Source: Streptomyces torulosus (GTDB lineage: Bacteria > Actinomycetota > Actinomycetes > Streptomycetales > Streptomycetaceae). From it: a stretch of 51,711 nucleotides of DNA. The notes beneath the pieces are model-generated. The model saw only the letters and a program-made list of their open reading frames with translations, searched no databases and was not told where the DNA came from. The stretch lies in contig NZ_LIRK01000151.1 of the NCBI RefSeq assembly GCF_001419765.1, positions 1-51,711 of the forward strand, given 5' to 3'. The position numbers and the translations under genes are program-made. Position 1 is the first letter of the stretch. The number at the start of each line of letters is the position of its first letter. This document shows, one piece after another, positions 10,289 through 19,138 of this stretch.

Positions 10289-11704
10289 ATGGCTAAAGCA
10301 CCCGTTCTCACCCCCCGGGCGGACGACTTCCCGCGCTGGTACCAGGACCTGATCGCCAAGGCGGAACTGGCCGACAACGGCCCGGTGCGCGGCACCATGG
10401 TCATCCGACCGTACGGGTACGGCATCTGGGAGCGGATGCAGCAGGAGATGGACGCCCGGATCAAGGAGACGGGCACGCAGAACGCGTACTTCCCTCTCCT
10501 GATCCCGCAGTCGTACCTGACCAGGGAGGCCGAGCACGTCGAGGGCTTCGCGCCCGAACTGGCGGTGGTGACGCACGGCGGCGGCAAGGAGCTTGAGGAG
10601 CCCGCGGTGGTCCGCCCCACCTCCGAGATGATCATCAACGACTACTTCTCGAAGTGGATCCAGAGCTACCGTGACCTGCCCCTGCTGATCAACCAGTGGG
10701 CCAACGTGGTCCGTTGGGAACTGCGGCCCCGGCTGTTCCTGCGCACCAGCGAATTCCTCTGGCAGGAGGGCCACACGGCGCACGCGACGTACGAGGAGGC
10801 GCGCGACTTCGCCGCGCACATCCATCGGGAGGTCTACGAGGACTTCATGGTGAACGTCCTCGCGATGGACGTCGTCCCCGGCCGCAAGACCGTCAAGGAG
10901 CGCTTCGCGGGCGCCATCAACACCCTCACCCTCGAAGGCATGATGGGCGACGGCAAGGCCCTCCAGATGGCCACCAGCCATGAGTTGGGCCAGAACTTCG
11001 CCAAGGCCTTCACCACCCAGTACCTGTCGAAGGAGGGCAGGCAGGAGCTCGTCTGGCAGACCTCCTGGGGCTCCACCACCCGCATGATCGGCGCCCTGGT
11101 GATGATGCACGGCGACGACAACGGCCTGCGGGTCCCGCCGCGGCTCGCCCACATCCAGGCCGTCGTCCTCGCGATCAAGGGCGACGACGCGGTTCTGGCC
11201 AAGGTCCGCGAGATCGGCGACCGGCTGAAGGCCGCGGGCGTACGCGTCCACGTGGACGACCGCACGGACGTCCCGTTCGGCCGCCGCGCCGTCGACTGGG
11301 AGCTGAAGGGCGTCCCCGTCCGCATCGAGGTCGGGCCCCGCGACCTGGAGAACGGCACCGCGATGCTCGCCCGCCGCATCCCCGGCGGCAAGGAAGCGGT
11401 AGCGATCGACTCCCTCGTGGGGCTGCTGCCCACGATCCTCGAGGAGGACCAGGCGCTGCTCCTGAGGCAGTCGCGCGAGCGCCGGGAGTCCCGTACGACC
11501 GAGGTGTCGACGATCGGAGAGGCCGTCGAGGTCGCCGGCGCGGGCGGCTGGGCGCGCATCCCCTGGGCCGTGCTCGGCGAGAAGGGCGAGGCCGAGCTCG
11601 CGGAGCACGCCGCGAGCGTACGGTGTCTGGTCGCCGAGGACGGGTCGGTGCCCGACTCCTACGACGCACCCGGTAACGTCGCGGTCGTGGCGCGCGCTTA
11701 CTAG
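10289..11704 (+). CDS. proS: Prolyl-tRNA synthetase, short archaeal/eukaryotic-like type
   Basis: A 471-residue class II aminoacyl-tRNA synthetase that charges tRNA-Pro. Class II motifs are visible: motif 1 region around RGTMVIRPYGYGIWE, motif 2 RWELRPRLFLRTSEFLWQEGH, and motif 3 in the family context. The length and the lack of the long editing insertion place it in the archaeal/eukaryote-like ProRS group, which some streptomycetes carry besides the bacterial-type enzyme. The start is set at the ATG at 10289 (MAKAPVLTP), which the promoter suggests is the first base of the mRNA. A hairpin follows. It could be the second copy of ProRS in this genome. Confidence 0.88.
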   Translation: MAKAPVLTPRADDFPRWYQDLIAKAELADNGPVRGTMVIRPYGYGIWERMQQEMDARIKETGTQNAYFPLLIPQSYLTREAEHVEGFAPELAVVTHGGGKELEEPAVVRPTSEMIINDYFSKWIQSYRDLPLLINQWANVVRWELRPRLFLRTSEFLWQEGHTAHATYEEARDFAAHIHREVYEDFMVNVLAMDVVPGRKTVKERFAGAINTLTLEGMMGDGKALQMATSHELGQNFAKAFTTQYLSKEGRQELVWQTSWGSTTRMIGALVMMHGDDNGLRVPPRLAHIQAVVLAIKGDDAVLAKVREIGDRLKAAGVRVHVDDRTDVPFGRRAVDWELKGVPVRIEVGPRDLENGTAMLARRIPGGKEAVAIDSLVGLLPTILEEDQALLLRQSRERRESRTTEVSTIGEAVEVAGAGGWARIPWAVLGEKGEAELAEHAASVRCLVAEDGSVPDSYDAPGNVAVVARAY

Positions 11705-11765
11705 AGCGATCCGTTCCGTCGCGAGAGCGACCGAAACGCCCCTTGCGCATCTGACGACCACAGGT

Positions 11766-11800
11766 GCCCCGGCGTGCGTACCTTGTCTACGCGCCGGGGC
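11766..11800 (+). terminator. Hairpin terminator after proS
   Basis: GCCCCGGCG (11766-11774) pairs with CGCCGGGGC (11792-11800), 17-base loop, about 60 bases after the proS stop. Confidence 0.65.
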
Positions 11801-11963
11801 TACGTGTTACTACGTACCGCCTTGCGTGGAGCTGCGAGGCTTCTCCGCAGATCAGCGCACCCGCCCTCGTCGGGACGCACTAGTGGCAACTGACGGGTAC
11901 GTGCAAATTATTTGGGATGCCCCGGAATCGGAACACAGGGGCACTCAGGCTCGTTGTCATTAC

Positions 11964-12560
11964 GTGAGCACGACACAGACACCACCCGTTCTCGCCGCAG
12001 AACTGGCGCAGGCGTGGGCCGACATTCAGCGGTACCACCCCGAGCTGCCGGATCTTGCCGCCCCCGAGTCCCTGATCGGGGAGTCGTCGTCCGCATGCGG
12101 GCACGAACTCTCCTTCGAGCGACTGCTCCATGAGGCAGTCCACGGCATCGCCGCCGCCCGCGGGGTCCGCGACACCTCCCGCGCCGGCCGCTACCACAAC
12201 CGGAGATTCCTCGCGATCGCCGAGGAACTGGGTCTCGACCACCCCGAGGAACCGCATCCCAGCAGCGGCTTCTCACTGGTCACCCTCAACCCCGAGGCGA
12301 AGCGTCGCTACCGCCCGACCATCGAGAGACTGCAACGCGCCCTGAAGGCCCACACGGCGGCCACCTCCGCCGACACGGCCCGCAGCTTCCGGGGCCCGGC
12401 CGCCCGCCACGGCTCCTCCGGCGGAGGTGTCCGGGTCAAGGCGGTCTGCGACTGCGGACGCAACGTCCGGGTCGTCCCCTCCGTACTCGCCCAGGCCCCC
12501 ATCGTCTGCGGCGGCTGCGGAAAGCCCTTCCGGATCCCGGAGGTCGTGGGCGCGGCGTGA
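11964..12560 (+). CDS. SprT-like zinc metalloprotease-family protein
   Basis: A protein of 198 residues from the GTG at 11964 (MSTTQTPPVLAAEL). It carries HEAVH within LLHEAVHGIAAARG, matching the HExxH zinc site, then a downstream conserved stretch (GRYHNRRFLAIAEELGL) that could supply the third ligand, and a C-terminal zinc ribbon (CDCGRNVRV...CGGC). This is the arrangement of SprT-like proteins. The start is uncertain: the frame is open back to 11826 with an in-frame GTG at 11883, and none has a good ribosome site. Function in streptomycetes is not established. Confidence 0.6.
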   Translation: MSTTQTPPVLAAELAQAWADIQRYHPELPDLAAPESLIGESSSACGHELSFERLLHEAVHGIAAARGVRDTSRAGRYHNRRFLAIAEELGLDHPEEPHPSSGFSLVTLNPEAKRRYRPTIERLQRALKAHTAATSADTARSFRGPAARHGSSGGGVRVKAVCDCGRNVRVVPSVLAQAPIVCGGCGKPFRIPEVVGAA

Positions 12561-12918
12561 CGCGACGACGAACTGAACAGACGGCTGCTCGTGGCGGCCG
12601 TACCAGTGAGTCGTACGTCGAGTCGTACATCGAGCCTCACGTCGAGTCGGGAGTGGAGGGTGCCGTCCCGGCGGCATCCTCCACGCGCCGGTGAGCGCGA
12701 CGCACCCCTGGCGCGGGGTGCCGCTCCGGCATGGCCGCACGCGCCCCCTCGCGGCAAGCGCGACCCGCGGGGTGTGGCACAATGGCTAGCTGTACTCGAC
12801 AGTCGCATAGGACCCCTCTCTCCTCCGGCTGACGCGTCCATCGGGCACTCGGGTACCGCAACCCCACGCGGCTTTCTCGCCGTGCCCAACCACGTCAAAT
12901 CCAGGAGAACCCACTCCC
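12561..12918 (+). promoter_or_regulatory. Leader and promoter region of the rpsP operon
   Basis: This 358-bp gap precedes the rpsP operon. A CACAAT -10-like box at 12778-12783 (context TGTGGCACAATGG) lies about 135 bases upstream of the start; a similar TGGCGCACAATGG occurs before the DUF2469 gene at 19788-19793. No good -35 is visible. The remainder seems non-coding; four short repeats of TCGTACGTCGAG/CACGTCGAG type occur at 12610-12650. Confidence 0.4.
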
Positions 12919-13347
12919 GTGGCAGTCAAGATCAAGCTGAAGCGTCTGGGCAAGATCCGTTCGCCTCACTACCGCATCGTCGTCGCCGACTCCCGTACCC
13001 GTCGTGACGGTCGTGCGATCGAGGAGATCGGCAAGTACCACCCGACGTACAACCCCTCGGTCATCGAGGTCGACGCGGACCGCGTCGCCTACTGGCTGGG
13101 TGTCGGCGCGCAGCCGACCGAGCCCGTGCTCGCCATCCTGAAGAAGACGGGCGACTGGCAGAAGTTCAAGGGCGAGCCCGCCCCGGCGCCGCTCCTCGTC
13201 GCCGAGCCGAAGTCCACGCGCCCGTCGTTCGAGGCCCTCGGCGGCGACGACGAGGGCAAGGGTGAGGCGATCACCCAGAAGAAGAAGGCTGAGAAGAAGG
13301 ACGAGGCCGCGGCCGAGTCGTCTTCGTCTGAGTCGACCGAGGCCTGA
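12919..13347 (+). CDS. rpsP: 30S ribosomal protein S16
   Basis: A 142-residue S16. The N-terminal 80 residues are the conserved core ([40 protein letters not shown]). The C-terminus is the long charged Lys/Glu/Ser tail typical of actinobacterial S16. GTG start at 12919 with AGGAGA upstream. It is the first gene of an rRNA-processing and translation operon with the KH protein, rimM, trmD and rplS. Confidence 0.97.
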   Translation: MAVKIKLKRLGKIRSPHYRIVVADSRTRRDGRAIEEIGKYHPTYNPSVIEVDADRVAYWLGVGAQPTEPVLAILKKTGDWQKFKGEPAPAPLLVAEPKSTRPSFEALGGDDEGKGEAITQKKKAEKKDEAAAESSSSESTEA

Positions 13348-13349
13348 GC

Positions 13350-13589
13350 ATGCTCGAGGAGGCTCTCGAGCACCTCGTCAAGGGCATCGTTGACTACCCC
13401 GACGACGTACAGGTCGCTTCGCGCAACCTGCGTCGCGGGCGCGTCCTCGAGGTCCGGGTCCACCCCGATGACCTCGGCAAGGTGATCGGCCGCAACGGCC
13501 GTACCGCCCGCGCCCTGCGCACCGTCGTGGGTGCCATCGGCGGCCGCGGAGTCCGTGTCGACCTCGTCGACGTGGATCACGTCCGCTGA
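13350..13589 (+). CDS. khpA: KH-domain RNA-binding protein (KhpA family)
   Basis: A 79-residue protein made of a single KH domain with the GxxG loop ([19 protein letters not shown]). It is placed between rpsP and rimM as in most actinobacteria and starts 2 bases after the rpsP stop. KhpA-type proteins bind RNA, often with a partner (KhpB/Jag). Confidence 0.9.
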   Translation: MLEEALEHLVKGIVDYPDDVQVASRNLRRGRVLEVRVHPDDLGKVIGRNGRTARALRTVVGAIGGRGVRVDLVDVDHVR

Positions 13590-13692
13590 CGCAATTCGCA
13601 GCACCGGCTCGGGCCGGGGAAGGCCATCGAGCCGTCCCCGGCCCGACGTCGTACGGTCGTCCGGACCGTCCGATGACAGGAGATCAAGCACA

Positions 13693-14235
13693 GTGCAGCT
13701 GGTAGTCGCACGGATCGGCCGCGCCCATGGCATCAAGGGCGAGGTCACCGTCGAGGTACGTACCGACGAGCCGGAGCTGAGGCTCGCGCCCGGCGCCGTA
13801 CTGGCCACCGACCCCGCCTCGACGGGGCCCCTCACCATCGAGACCGGCCGGGTGCACAGCGGCCGCCTCCTGCTGCGCTTCGAGGGCGTGAAGGACCGCA
13901 ACGCCGCGGAGGCGCTGCGCAACACCCTGCTGATCGCCGAGGTGGATCCGGAGGAACTCCCCGAGGAAGAGGACGAGTACTACGACCACCAGCTGATCGA
14001 CCTGGACGTGGTCACGAAGGACGGGGTCGAGGTCGGGCGGATCACGGAGATCTCGCACCTGCCGTCCCAGGACCTCTTCATCGTCGAGCGGCCCGATGGC
14101 AGCGAGGTGATGATCCCCTTCGTCGAGGAGATCGTCACCGAGATCGACCTCGAGGAGCAGCGCGCGGTCATCGACCCGCCGGCCGGACTGATCGACGACC
14201 GCGCGGAGATCGCGTCGTCGCGGGACGAGGCCTGA
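13693..14235 (+). CDS. rimM: Ribosome maturation factor RimM
   Basis: A 180-residue protein with an N-terminal RimM barrel ([20 protein letters not shown]) and a C-terminal PRC barrel ([28 protein letters not shown]). It binds S19 and helps mature the 30S head. The GTG at 13693 is the start: AGGAG lies 10 bases upstream and the protein then begins as family members do. The stop overlaps the trmD start by one base. Confidence 0.94.
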   Translation: MQLVVARIGRAHGIKGEVTVEVRTDEPELRLAPGAVLATDPASTGPLTIETGRVHSGRLLLRFEGVKDRNAAEALRNTLLIAEVDPEELPEEEDEYYDHQLIDLDVVTKDGVEVGRITEISHLPSQDLFIVERPDGSEVMIPFVEEIVTEIDLEEQRAVIDPPAGLIDDRAEIASSRDEA

Positions 14236-15068
14236 TGCGGCTCGACGTCGTCACGATCTTCCCCGAGTACCTCGACCCGCTGAACGTCTCCCTCGTCGGG
14301 AAGGCACGCGCGCGTGGACAGCTGAATGTGCACGTGCATGATCTGCGCTCCTGGACGTACGACCGGCACAACACCGTCGACGACACGCCGTACGGCGGCG
14401 GCCCCGGCATGGTCATGAAGACCGAACCCTGGGGTGACGCGCTGGACTCCGTCCTCGCCGACGGTTACGAGACCGGCGCCCGCCGGCCCGCCCTCATCGT
14501 CCCCACCCCGAGCGGTCGCCCCTTCACCCAGACCCTCGCCGTCGAACTCTCCGAGCGGCCCTGGCTGGTCTTCACCCCGGCCCGCTACGAGGGCATCGAC
14601 CGCCGTGTCATCGACGAGTACGCCACCCGGATGCCCGTGTACGAGGTCTCCATCGGCGACTACGTGCTCGCCGGAGGAGAGGCGGCCGTCCTCGTCATCA
14701 CGGAGGCCGTGGCCCGTCTGCTGCCCGGTGTCCTCGGCAACGCCGAGTCCCACCAGGACGACTCCTTCGCGCCCGGCGCCATGGCCAACCTCCTGGAGGG
14801 GCCGGTCTACACGAAGCCGCCCGAGTGGCGGGGCCGGGACATCCCCGACGTGCTGCTCAGCGGCCACCACGGCAGGATCGCGCGCTGGCGCCGGGACGAG
14901 GCCCTGAGGCGCACGACGGCCAACCGGCCCGATCTCATCGAGCGCTGTGACCCCAAGGCCTTCGACAAGAAGGACCGGGAGATGCTCTCCATCCTGGGCT
15001 GGGCACCCGACCCCGAGGGCGAGCCCCACGGCCGATTTTGGCGTCGGCTGGAGGGCGTGGAAGAATAG
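14235..15068 (+). CDS. trmD: tRNA (guanine37-N1)-methyltransferase TrmD
   Basis: A 277-residue SPOUT-class enzyme that methylates G37 of tRNAs. Visible signatures are the N-terminal RLDVVTIFPEYLDP, DDTPYGGGPGMVMK, and the knot region (ARYEGIDRRVIDEY; SIGDYVLAGGEAAVLVI) that binds SAM. The C-terminal domain (PPEWRGRDIPDVLLSGHH) recognises the tRNA. Overlaps rimM by one base (TGATG), so the genes are coupled. Confidence 0.96.
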   Translation: MRLDVVTIFPEYLDPLNVSLVGKARARGQLNVHVHDLRSWTYDRHNTVDDTPYGGGPGMVMKTEPWGDALDSVLADGYETGARRPALIVPTPSGRPFTQTLAVELSERPWLVFTPARYEGIDRRVIDEYATRMPVYEVSIGDYVLAGGEAAVLVITEAVARLLPGVLGNAESHQDDSFAPGAMANLLEGPVYTKPPEWRGRDIPDVLLSGHHGRIARWRRDEALRRTTANRPDLIERCDPKAFDKKDREMLSILGWAPDPEGEPHGRFWRRLEGVEE

Positions 15069-15202
15069 GCCGCTGTTGTGCGTCGTCCGGCGTGCGCCCC
15101 TGCCACAGGGGGACACGACGCCCGCCCCGACACGGACAGCATCCTCTTGGAAAACCTAACTCCCGCTTATGACCTGTGGCATGGGCGAAGAAAGCAGACG
15201 CA

Positions 15203-15553
15203 ATGTCTCACCTGCTCGACTCCGTCGACTCCGCGTCGCTGCGCAGCGACATCCCGGCCTTCCGCCCGGGTGACACCGTCAACGTCCACGTCCGCGTCAT
15301 CGAGGGCAACCGCTCCCGTGTGCAGCAGTTCAAGGGCGTTGTGATCCGCCGCCAGGGCGCCGGTGTCCGCGAGACCTTCACGGTCCGCAAGGTCTCGTTC
15401 TCCGTCGGCGTCGAGCGCACCTTCCCGGTGCACACCCCGATCGTCGAGAAGATCGAGCTCGTCACCCGCGGTGACGTCCGTCGCGCCAAGCTGTACTACC
15501 TGCGCGAGCTGCGCGGCAAGGCGGCGAAGATCAAGGAGAAGCGCGAGAACTGA
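15203..15553 (+). CDS. rplS: 50S ribosomal protein L19
   Basis: A 116-residue L19 ([59 protein letters not shown]). ATG at 15203 is chosen over an in-frame start 27 bases upstream because it gives the normal L19 N-terminus. A 134-bp gap separates it from trmD and holds TTGGAA (15147-15152) and TTATGA (15167-15172), a possible own promoter. Confidence 0.95.
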   Translation: MSHLLDSVDSASLRSDIPAFRPGDTVNVHVRVIEGNRSRVQQFKGVVIRRQGAGVRETFTVRKVSFSVGVERTFPVHTPIVEKIELVTRGDVRRAKLYYLRELRGKAAKIKEKREN

Positions 15554-15599
15554 GCGCGCGCCCGCGTGTCACAGAGGGGCCGGATACGATCTGGCCCCG

Positions 15600-16346
15600 A
15601 TGGACACCGAGGCACAGCAGTACAAGGAGCGCGACCGCTCCCCCCGCCCTTCCGAAGCCGGGACGTCATCCGTCCCGGCCGGTTCCGAGGAGACCTCGGA
15701 CACGGAGCGGCCGGAGGGGCGGTCGCGTTTCGCATGGGCGGGCCGGGCCGCCGAGTCCGTTCCGGGTGGGCGATACACCCTTGCCGTACTGATCTGCCTG
15801 CTTTTTCTGACGCTCTTCAGCAACTTCGTGATGCAGCCGTTCCAGATTCCCAGCAGCTCCATGGAGCGTTCATTGAGGATCGGGGACCGCGTTCTCGTAA
15901 ATAAGTTGGCGTACCGTTTCGGTTCTGAGCCGCGGCGAGGTGACGTCGTCGTCTTCGACGGCACCGGCTACTTCGGGAACGCCGACTACGTCAAGCGCGT
16001 TGTCGGCGTGGGGGGAGATCGGGTGGTCTGCTGCGACCAGGAGGGGAGGCTTGAGGTGAACGGCCGGTCGGTCGACGAGTCGTCGTTTCTGTACCCGGGG
16101 GACAGCCCGTCGAGCGTGCCCTTCGACGTGGTCGTACCCGAGGGGCGCCTGTTCCTCCTCGGCGACCACCGCGGCGACTCCAGCGACTCCCGCAACCACC
16201 TGGGCTCCCCGGGTGGCGGCATGATCCCCCTCGACGCCGTGATCGGCCGGGCCGACTGGATCGCCTGGCCCGCGGACCACTGGACGCGTCTGCACCGCCC
16301 CGACGCCTACGCGCGCGTGCCCGCCGCCGGCGGTGCGCATGGGTAA
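15600..16346 (+). CDS. sipW: Type I signal peptidase (SipW type)
   Basis: A 248-residue membrane peptidase that removes signal peptides on the outer face of the membrane. One N-terminal membrane segment (YTLAVLICLLFLTLFSNFVM) precedes the catalytic Ser box (IPSSSMERSLRIGDRV), box D with the Lys (YVKRVVGVGGD) and box E (LLGDHRGDSSDSRNH). It lacks a C-terminal membrane segment, as SipW of S. lividans does. TACGAT at 15585-15590 sits 9 bases before the ATG, so the transcript may have almost no leader. First of four tandem signal peptidase genes. Confidence 0.9.
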   Translation: MDTEAQQYKERDRSPRPSEAGTSSVPAGSEETSDTERPEGRSRFAWAGRAAESVPGGRYTLAVLICLLFLTLFSNFVMQPFQIPSSSMERSLRIGDRVLVNKLAYRFGSEPRRGDVVVFDGTGYFGNADYVKRVVGVGGDRVVCCDQEGRLEVNGRSVDESSFLYPGDSPSSVPFDVVVPEGRLFLLGDHRGDSSDSRNHLGSPGGGMIPLDAVIGRADWIAWPADHWTRLHRPDAYARVPAAGGAHG

Positions 16347-17457
16347 CCGTGGCAGGCCCCGCGGTGCCGCCAGCGCCCCGTCCGACAATCTGCTGCCCAC
16401 CGGCACCCGGCGAGCCGGCGGTGCCGCCCGGCCGAGCCGGGTCGAGCGGCGCAAGCTCGCCCGCAAGATCAAACGACGCAGGCGCCGCTCGGCGGTCAAG
16501 GAGATCCCGCTCCTCGTCGGCGTCGCCGTCCTGATAGCGCTGGTCCTGAAGACCTTCCTCGTCCAGGCGTTCGTGATCCCGTCGGGCTCCATGGAGCAGA
16601 CGATCCAGATCGGCGACCGCGTCCTGGTCGACAAGCTCACCCCGTGGTTCGGCTCGAAACCTACCCGGGGGGACGTCGTCGTCTTCAAGGACCCCGGCGG
16701 CTGGCTGGAGGACGAGCAGACCACGGCCACGACCGAGGACCCCATCGTCATCAAGCAGATCAAGGAGGGTCTGCAGTTCATCGGACTGCTCCCGTCCGAC
16801 GATGAGCAGGACCTGATCAAGCGGGTCGTCGCGGTCGGCGGCGACACCGTCAAGTGCTGCGACCTCCAGGGCCGCGTCACCGTCAACGGCATGCCCCTGG
16901 ACGAGACGGCCTACGTCCACCCGGGCAACAAGCCCTCCACACAGGAGTTCCAGGTCACCGTGCCCCAGGGACGGCTCTGGGTCATGGGCGACCACCGCGA
17001 GAATTCGGCCGATTCACGCGCCCACCAGGCGGACGACTCGAAGACGGCCCAGTTCAGCGGTACGGTCCCCATGGACTCCGTGGTCGGCAGAGCCGTGGTC
17101 ATCGCCTGGCCGGTCGGCCACTGGGGGCAGTTGGAGGAACCTGACACGTTCTCCGCCGTGCCGAGCGGGTCGCCCATCGCCCTCGGCGCTTCGCATAGGG
17201 TGGCCCCCGCGGATCGAAACGGATTGATCCCCCTCCCGACCCCTGCGGAACTCCCGCTCGTTATGGGAGTGGTGGGCCTGCACCGGATGTGGCGCGGGCG
17301 GCGGTACGGCGTGAGGAGTGGATGTGGGGGATTTGGCGGTCGGCGCACGGTCCGGACACGGTGGTTCCGAGGAGCGGCCCGAGCAGTCCGACGAGGCGGC
17401 TTCCCCGGCCGCGGAGAACGCCGTGGGTTCCGAGGGTTCCGTGTCCGACGGGAGTGA
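16339..17457 (+). CDS. sipX: Type I signal peptidase (SipX type)
   Basis: A 372-residue frame; the peptidase part occupies about residues 50-320. It has a basic N-terminus, a membrane segment (IPLLVGVAVLIALVLKTFLV), the Ser motif PSGSMEQTIQIGDRV, the Lys motif LIKRVVAVGGD and GDHRENSADSRAH. A weakly hydrophobic segment (LPTPAELPLVMGVVGLHRMW) near the end may be the second membrane anchor. The last ~45 codons (Arg/Gly-rich) overlap the start of the next gene by 134 bases in another frame, so the true C-terminus is uncertain. ATG at 16339 overlaps the sipW stop. Confidence 0.85.
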   Translation: MGNRGRPRGAASAPSDNLLPTGTRRAGGAARPSRVERRKLARKIKRRRRRSAVKEIPLLVGVAVLIALVLKTFLVQAFVIPSGSMEQTIQIGDRVLVDKLTPWFGSKPTRGDVVVFKDPGGWLEDEQTTATTEDPIVIKQIKEGLQFIGLLPSDDEQDLIKRVVAVGGDTVKCCDLQGRVTVNGMPLDETAYVHPGNKPSTQEFQVTVPQGRLWVMGDHRENSADSRAHQADDSKTAQFSGTVPMDSVVGRAVVIAWPVGHWGQLEEPDTFSAVPSGSPIALGASHRVAPADRNGLIPLPTPAELPLVMGVVGLHRMWRGRRYGVRSGCGGFGGRRTVRTRWFRGAARAVRRGGFPGRGERRGFRGFRVRRE

Positions 17458-18313
17458 CCACCCGGACGGGGCGGACGGCGGGGAAGACACCCTGACCTCG
17501 ACGGACGACGGCGAGCAGAACCGTACGCCCAAGAAGAAGCAGCGCTCCTTCTGGAAGGAACTGCCGATCCTCATCGGGATCGCGCTGGTCCTCGCGCTGC
17601 TGATCAAGACCTTCCTGGTCCAGGCGTTCTCCATCCCGTCGGACTCGATGCAGAACACCCTCCAGGAGGGCGACCGGGTCCTGGTCGACAAGCTCACCCC
17701 CTGGTTCGGCTCCGAGCCGGAGCGCGGCGAGGTCGTCGTCTTCCACGACCCGGCCGGCTGGCTCAAGGGCGAGCCCACCCTGGAGCCCAACCCCGTGCAG
17801 CGGGTCCTCGGCTGGATCGGCCTGATGCCGTCCGCGGAGGAGAAGGACCTCATCAAGCGGGTCATCGGTGTCGCCGGCGACACCGTGGAGTGCAAGGGCA
17901 CGGGCCCCCTGAAGGTCAACGGCAAGGCGCTGAACGAGCCGTACGTCTACCCGGGCAACACCCCCTGCACCGTCGACGACACCGGCGGCCAGTTCAAGGT
18001 GAAGGTACCCAAGGGCAAAATCTGGGTCATGGGTGACCACCGGCAGAACTCGCTGGACTCCCGTTACCACCAGAACGACAAGAACAAGGGCATGGTCCCG
18101 GTGGACAGTGTCGTCGGCCGCGCCATCGTGGTCGCCTGGCCGCCCACCCGCTGGTCCACGCTGCCGATTCCCGACACGTTCGACCAGAACCTGAGCGCCG
18201 CCGCGCCCGGCGCGCTCGGTCTCGCGGGCGCGGTTCCGCTGGTGCTCTGGCGTCGGCGTCGTCTCCTCGCGACCGAGAGCCCGAGGGTTTCTGGCACGGG
18301 TACCGCCGGGTAG
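17324..18313 (+). CDS. sipY: Type I signal peptidase (SipY type)
   Basis: A 329-residue signal peptidase with a long acidic cytoplasmic N-terminus (about 75 residues, Ser/Glu/Asp-rich), a membrane segment (LPILIGIALVLALLIKTFLV), Ser motif PSDSMQNTLQEGDRV, Lys motif LIKRVIGVAGD, GDHRQNSLDSRYH and a C-terminal membrane anchor (GALGLAGAVPLVLW) with an RRRR stop-transfer. The GTG at 17324 is preferred because AGGAG (17314-17318) is 5 bases upstream; the GTG at 17318 overlaps that site. In S. lividans SipY is the main enzyme of the four. Confidence 0.88.
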   Translation: MGDLAVGARSGHGGSEERPEQSDEAASPAAENAVGSEGSVSDGSDHPDGADGGEDTLTSTDDGEQNRTPKKKQRSFWKELPILIGIALVLALLIKTFLVQAFSIPSDSMQNTLQEGDRVLVDKLTPWFGSEPERGEVVVFHDPAGWLKGEPTLEPNPVQRVLGWIGLMPSAEEKDLIKRVIGVAGDTVECKGTGPLKVNGKALNEPYVYPGNTPCTVDDTGGQFKVKVPKGKIWVMGDHRQNSLDSRYHQNDKNKGMVPVDSVVGRAIVVAWPPTRWSTLPIPDTFDQNLSAAAPGALGLAGAVPLVLWRRRRLLATESPRVSGTGTAG

Positions 18314-18394
18314 GGTGCCGTCCCAGATCGCCGATCATCCGTGGCTCCGCACGGCGCCCGGGCGATCGAATCTCCGAACTGGGGGAGCACTGGG

Positions 18395-19138
18395 ATGAGC
18401 GGGACGACAGGCCGTACGGACGAGGGCCGCGGACGGCTCGGCAGCAAGCTGTCGGGGCTGGCCGTGGCCCTCGGCTGTGTGCTCTTCCTCGGCGGCTTCC
18501 TGTGGGGTGCCGTCGCCTACCAGCCCTACACGGTGCCGACCGACTCCATGTCGCCCACCATCACCTCCGGCGACCGCATCCTGGCCCAGAGGGTCGACGG
18601 CGCCGACGTCCAGCGCGGTGACGTCGTGGTCTTCCGGGAGGAGGCCTGGGGCAACTCGCCCATGGTCAAGCGGGTCGTCGCCGTCGGCGGGGACACGGTC
18701 GCCTGCTGCACCGACGGCAAGCTGACCGTCAACGGCAAGAAGATCGACGAGGCGTATCTGCCGAAGGGCCAGGACGCCGAGCTGACCGGCATCCCCGAGA
18801 TCACCGTCCCCAAGGGCCGCCTCTTCCTCCTCGGTGACGAACGCAGCGGTTCCCTGGACTCCACCGCCCACCTCACCGAGGCCGGCCAGGGCACGGTGCC
18901 GCGGGGCAACGTCGACGCGCGCGTGGACGCCGTCGTCTGGCCGATGGACGGCATGCTGGCCCGCCCCACGGGCTTCGAGAAGCTGGGCGCGCTGTCCTCT
19001 CCCGGCCCGCTGCGGCTGATCACCGCCGCGCTGGTCGTGGGCATGCTGCTCGTCCTGGTCGGCGCGGCCTACGGCCCCGTGGCCAAGCGGCTCGGCGGCC
19101 GCGACCGCACGCCGACGGAGCCCGCTCGTGTCGGCTGA
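18395..19138 (+). CDS. sipZ: Type I signal peptidase (SipZ type)
   Basis: A 247-residue signal peptidase with N-terminal (LAVALGCVLFLGGFLWGAVA) and C-terminal (LRLITAALVVGMLLVLVGAA) membrane segments, Ser motif VPTDSMSPTITSGDRI, Lys motif MVKRVVAVGGD and GDERSGSLDSTAH. ATG at 18395 with GGGGGAG 7 bases upstream. An 81-bp gap separates it from sipY; in S. lividans sipZ heads a separate operon with the downstream Nudix gene, and here the two genes also overlap (by 11 bases). Confidence 0.9.
   Translation: MSGTTGRTDEGRGRLGSKLSGLAVALGCVLFLGGFLWGAVAYQPYTVPTDSMSPTITSGDRILAQRVDGADVQRGDVVVFREEAWGNSPMVKRVVAVGGDTVACCTDGKLTVNGKKIDEAYLPKGQDAELTGIPEITVPKGRLFLLGDERSGSLDSTAHLTEAGQGTVPRGNVDARVDAVVWPMDGMLARPTGFEKLGALSSPGPLRLITAALVVGMLLVLVGAAYGPVAKRLGGRDRTPTEPARVG

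Noticed and set aside
12778-12800. tRNA-like sequence around GTGGCACAATGGCTAGC before rpsP
   Set aside because: No cloverleaf, T-arm or anticodon stem can be built around it; it reads as a promoter.
15600-19138. The four signal peptidase genes as a recent tandem amplification
   Set aside because: They are well diverged and the sipWXYZ arrangement is known in other streptomycetes, so it is ancestral.
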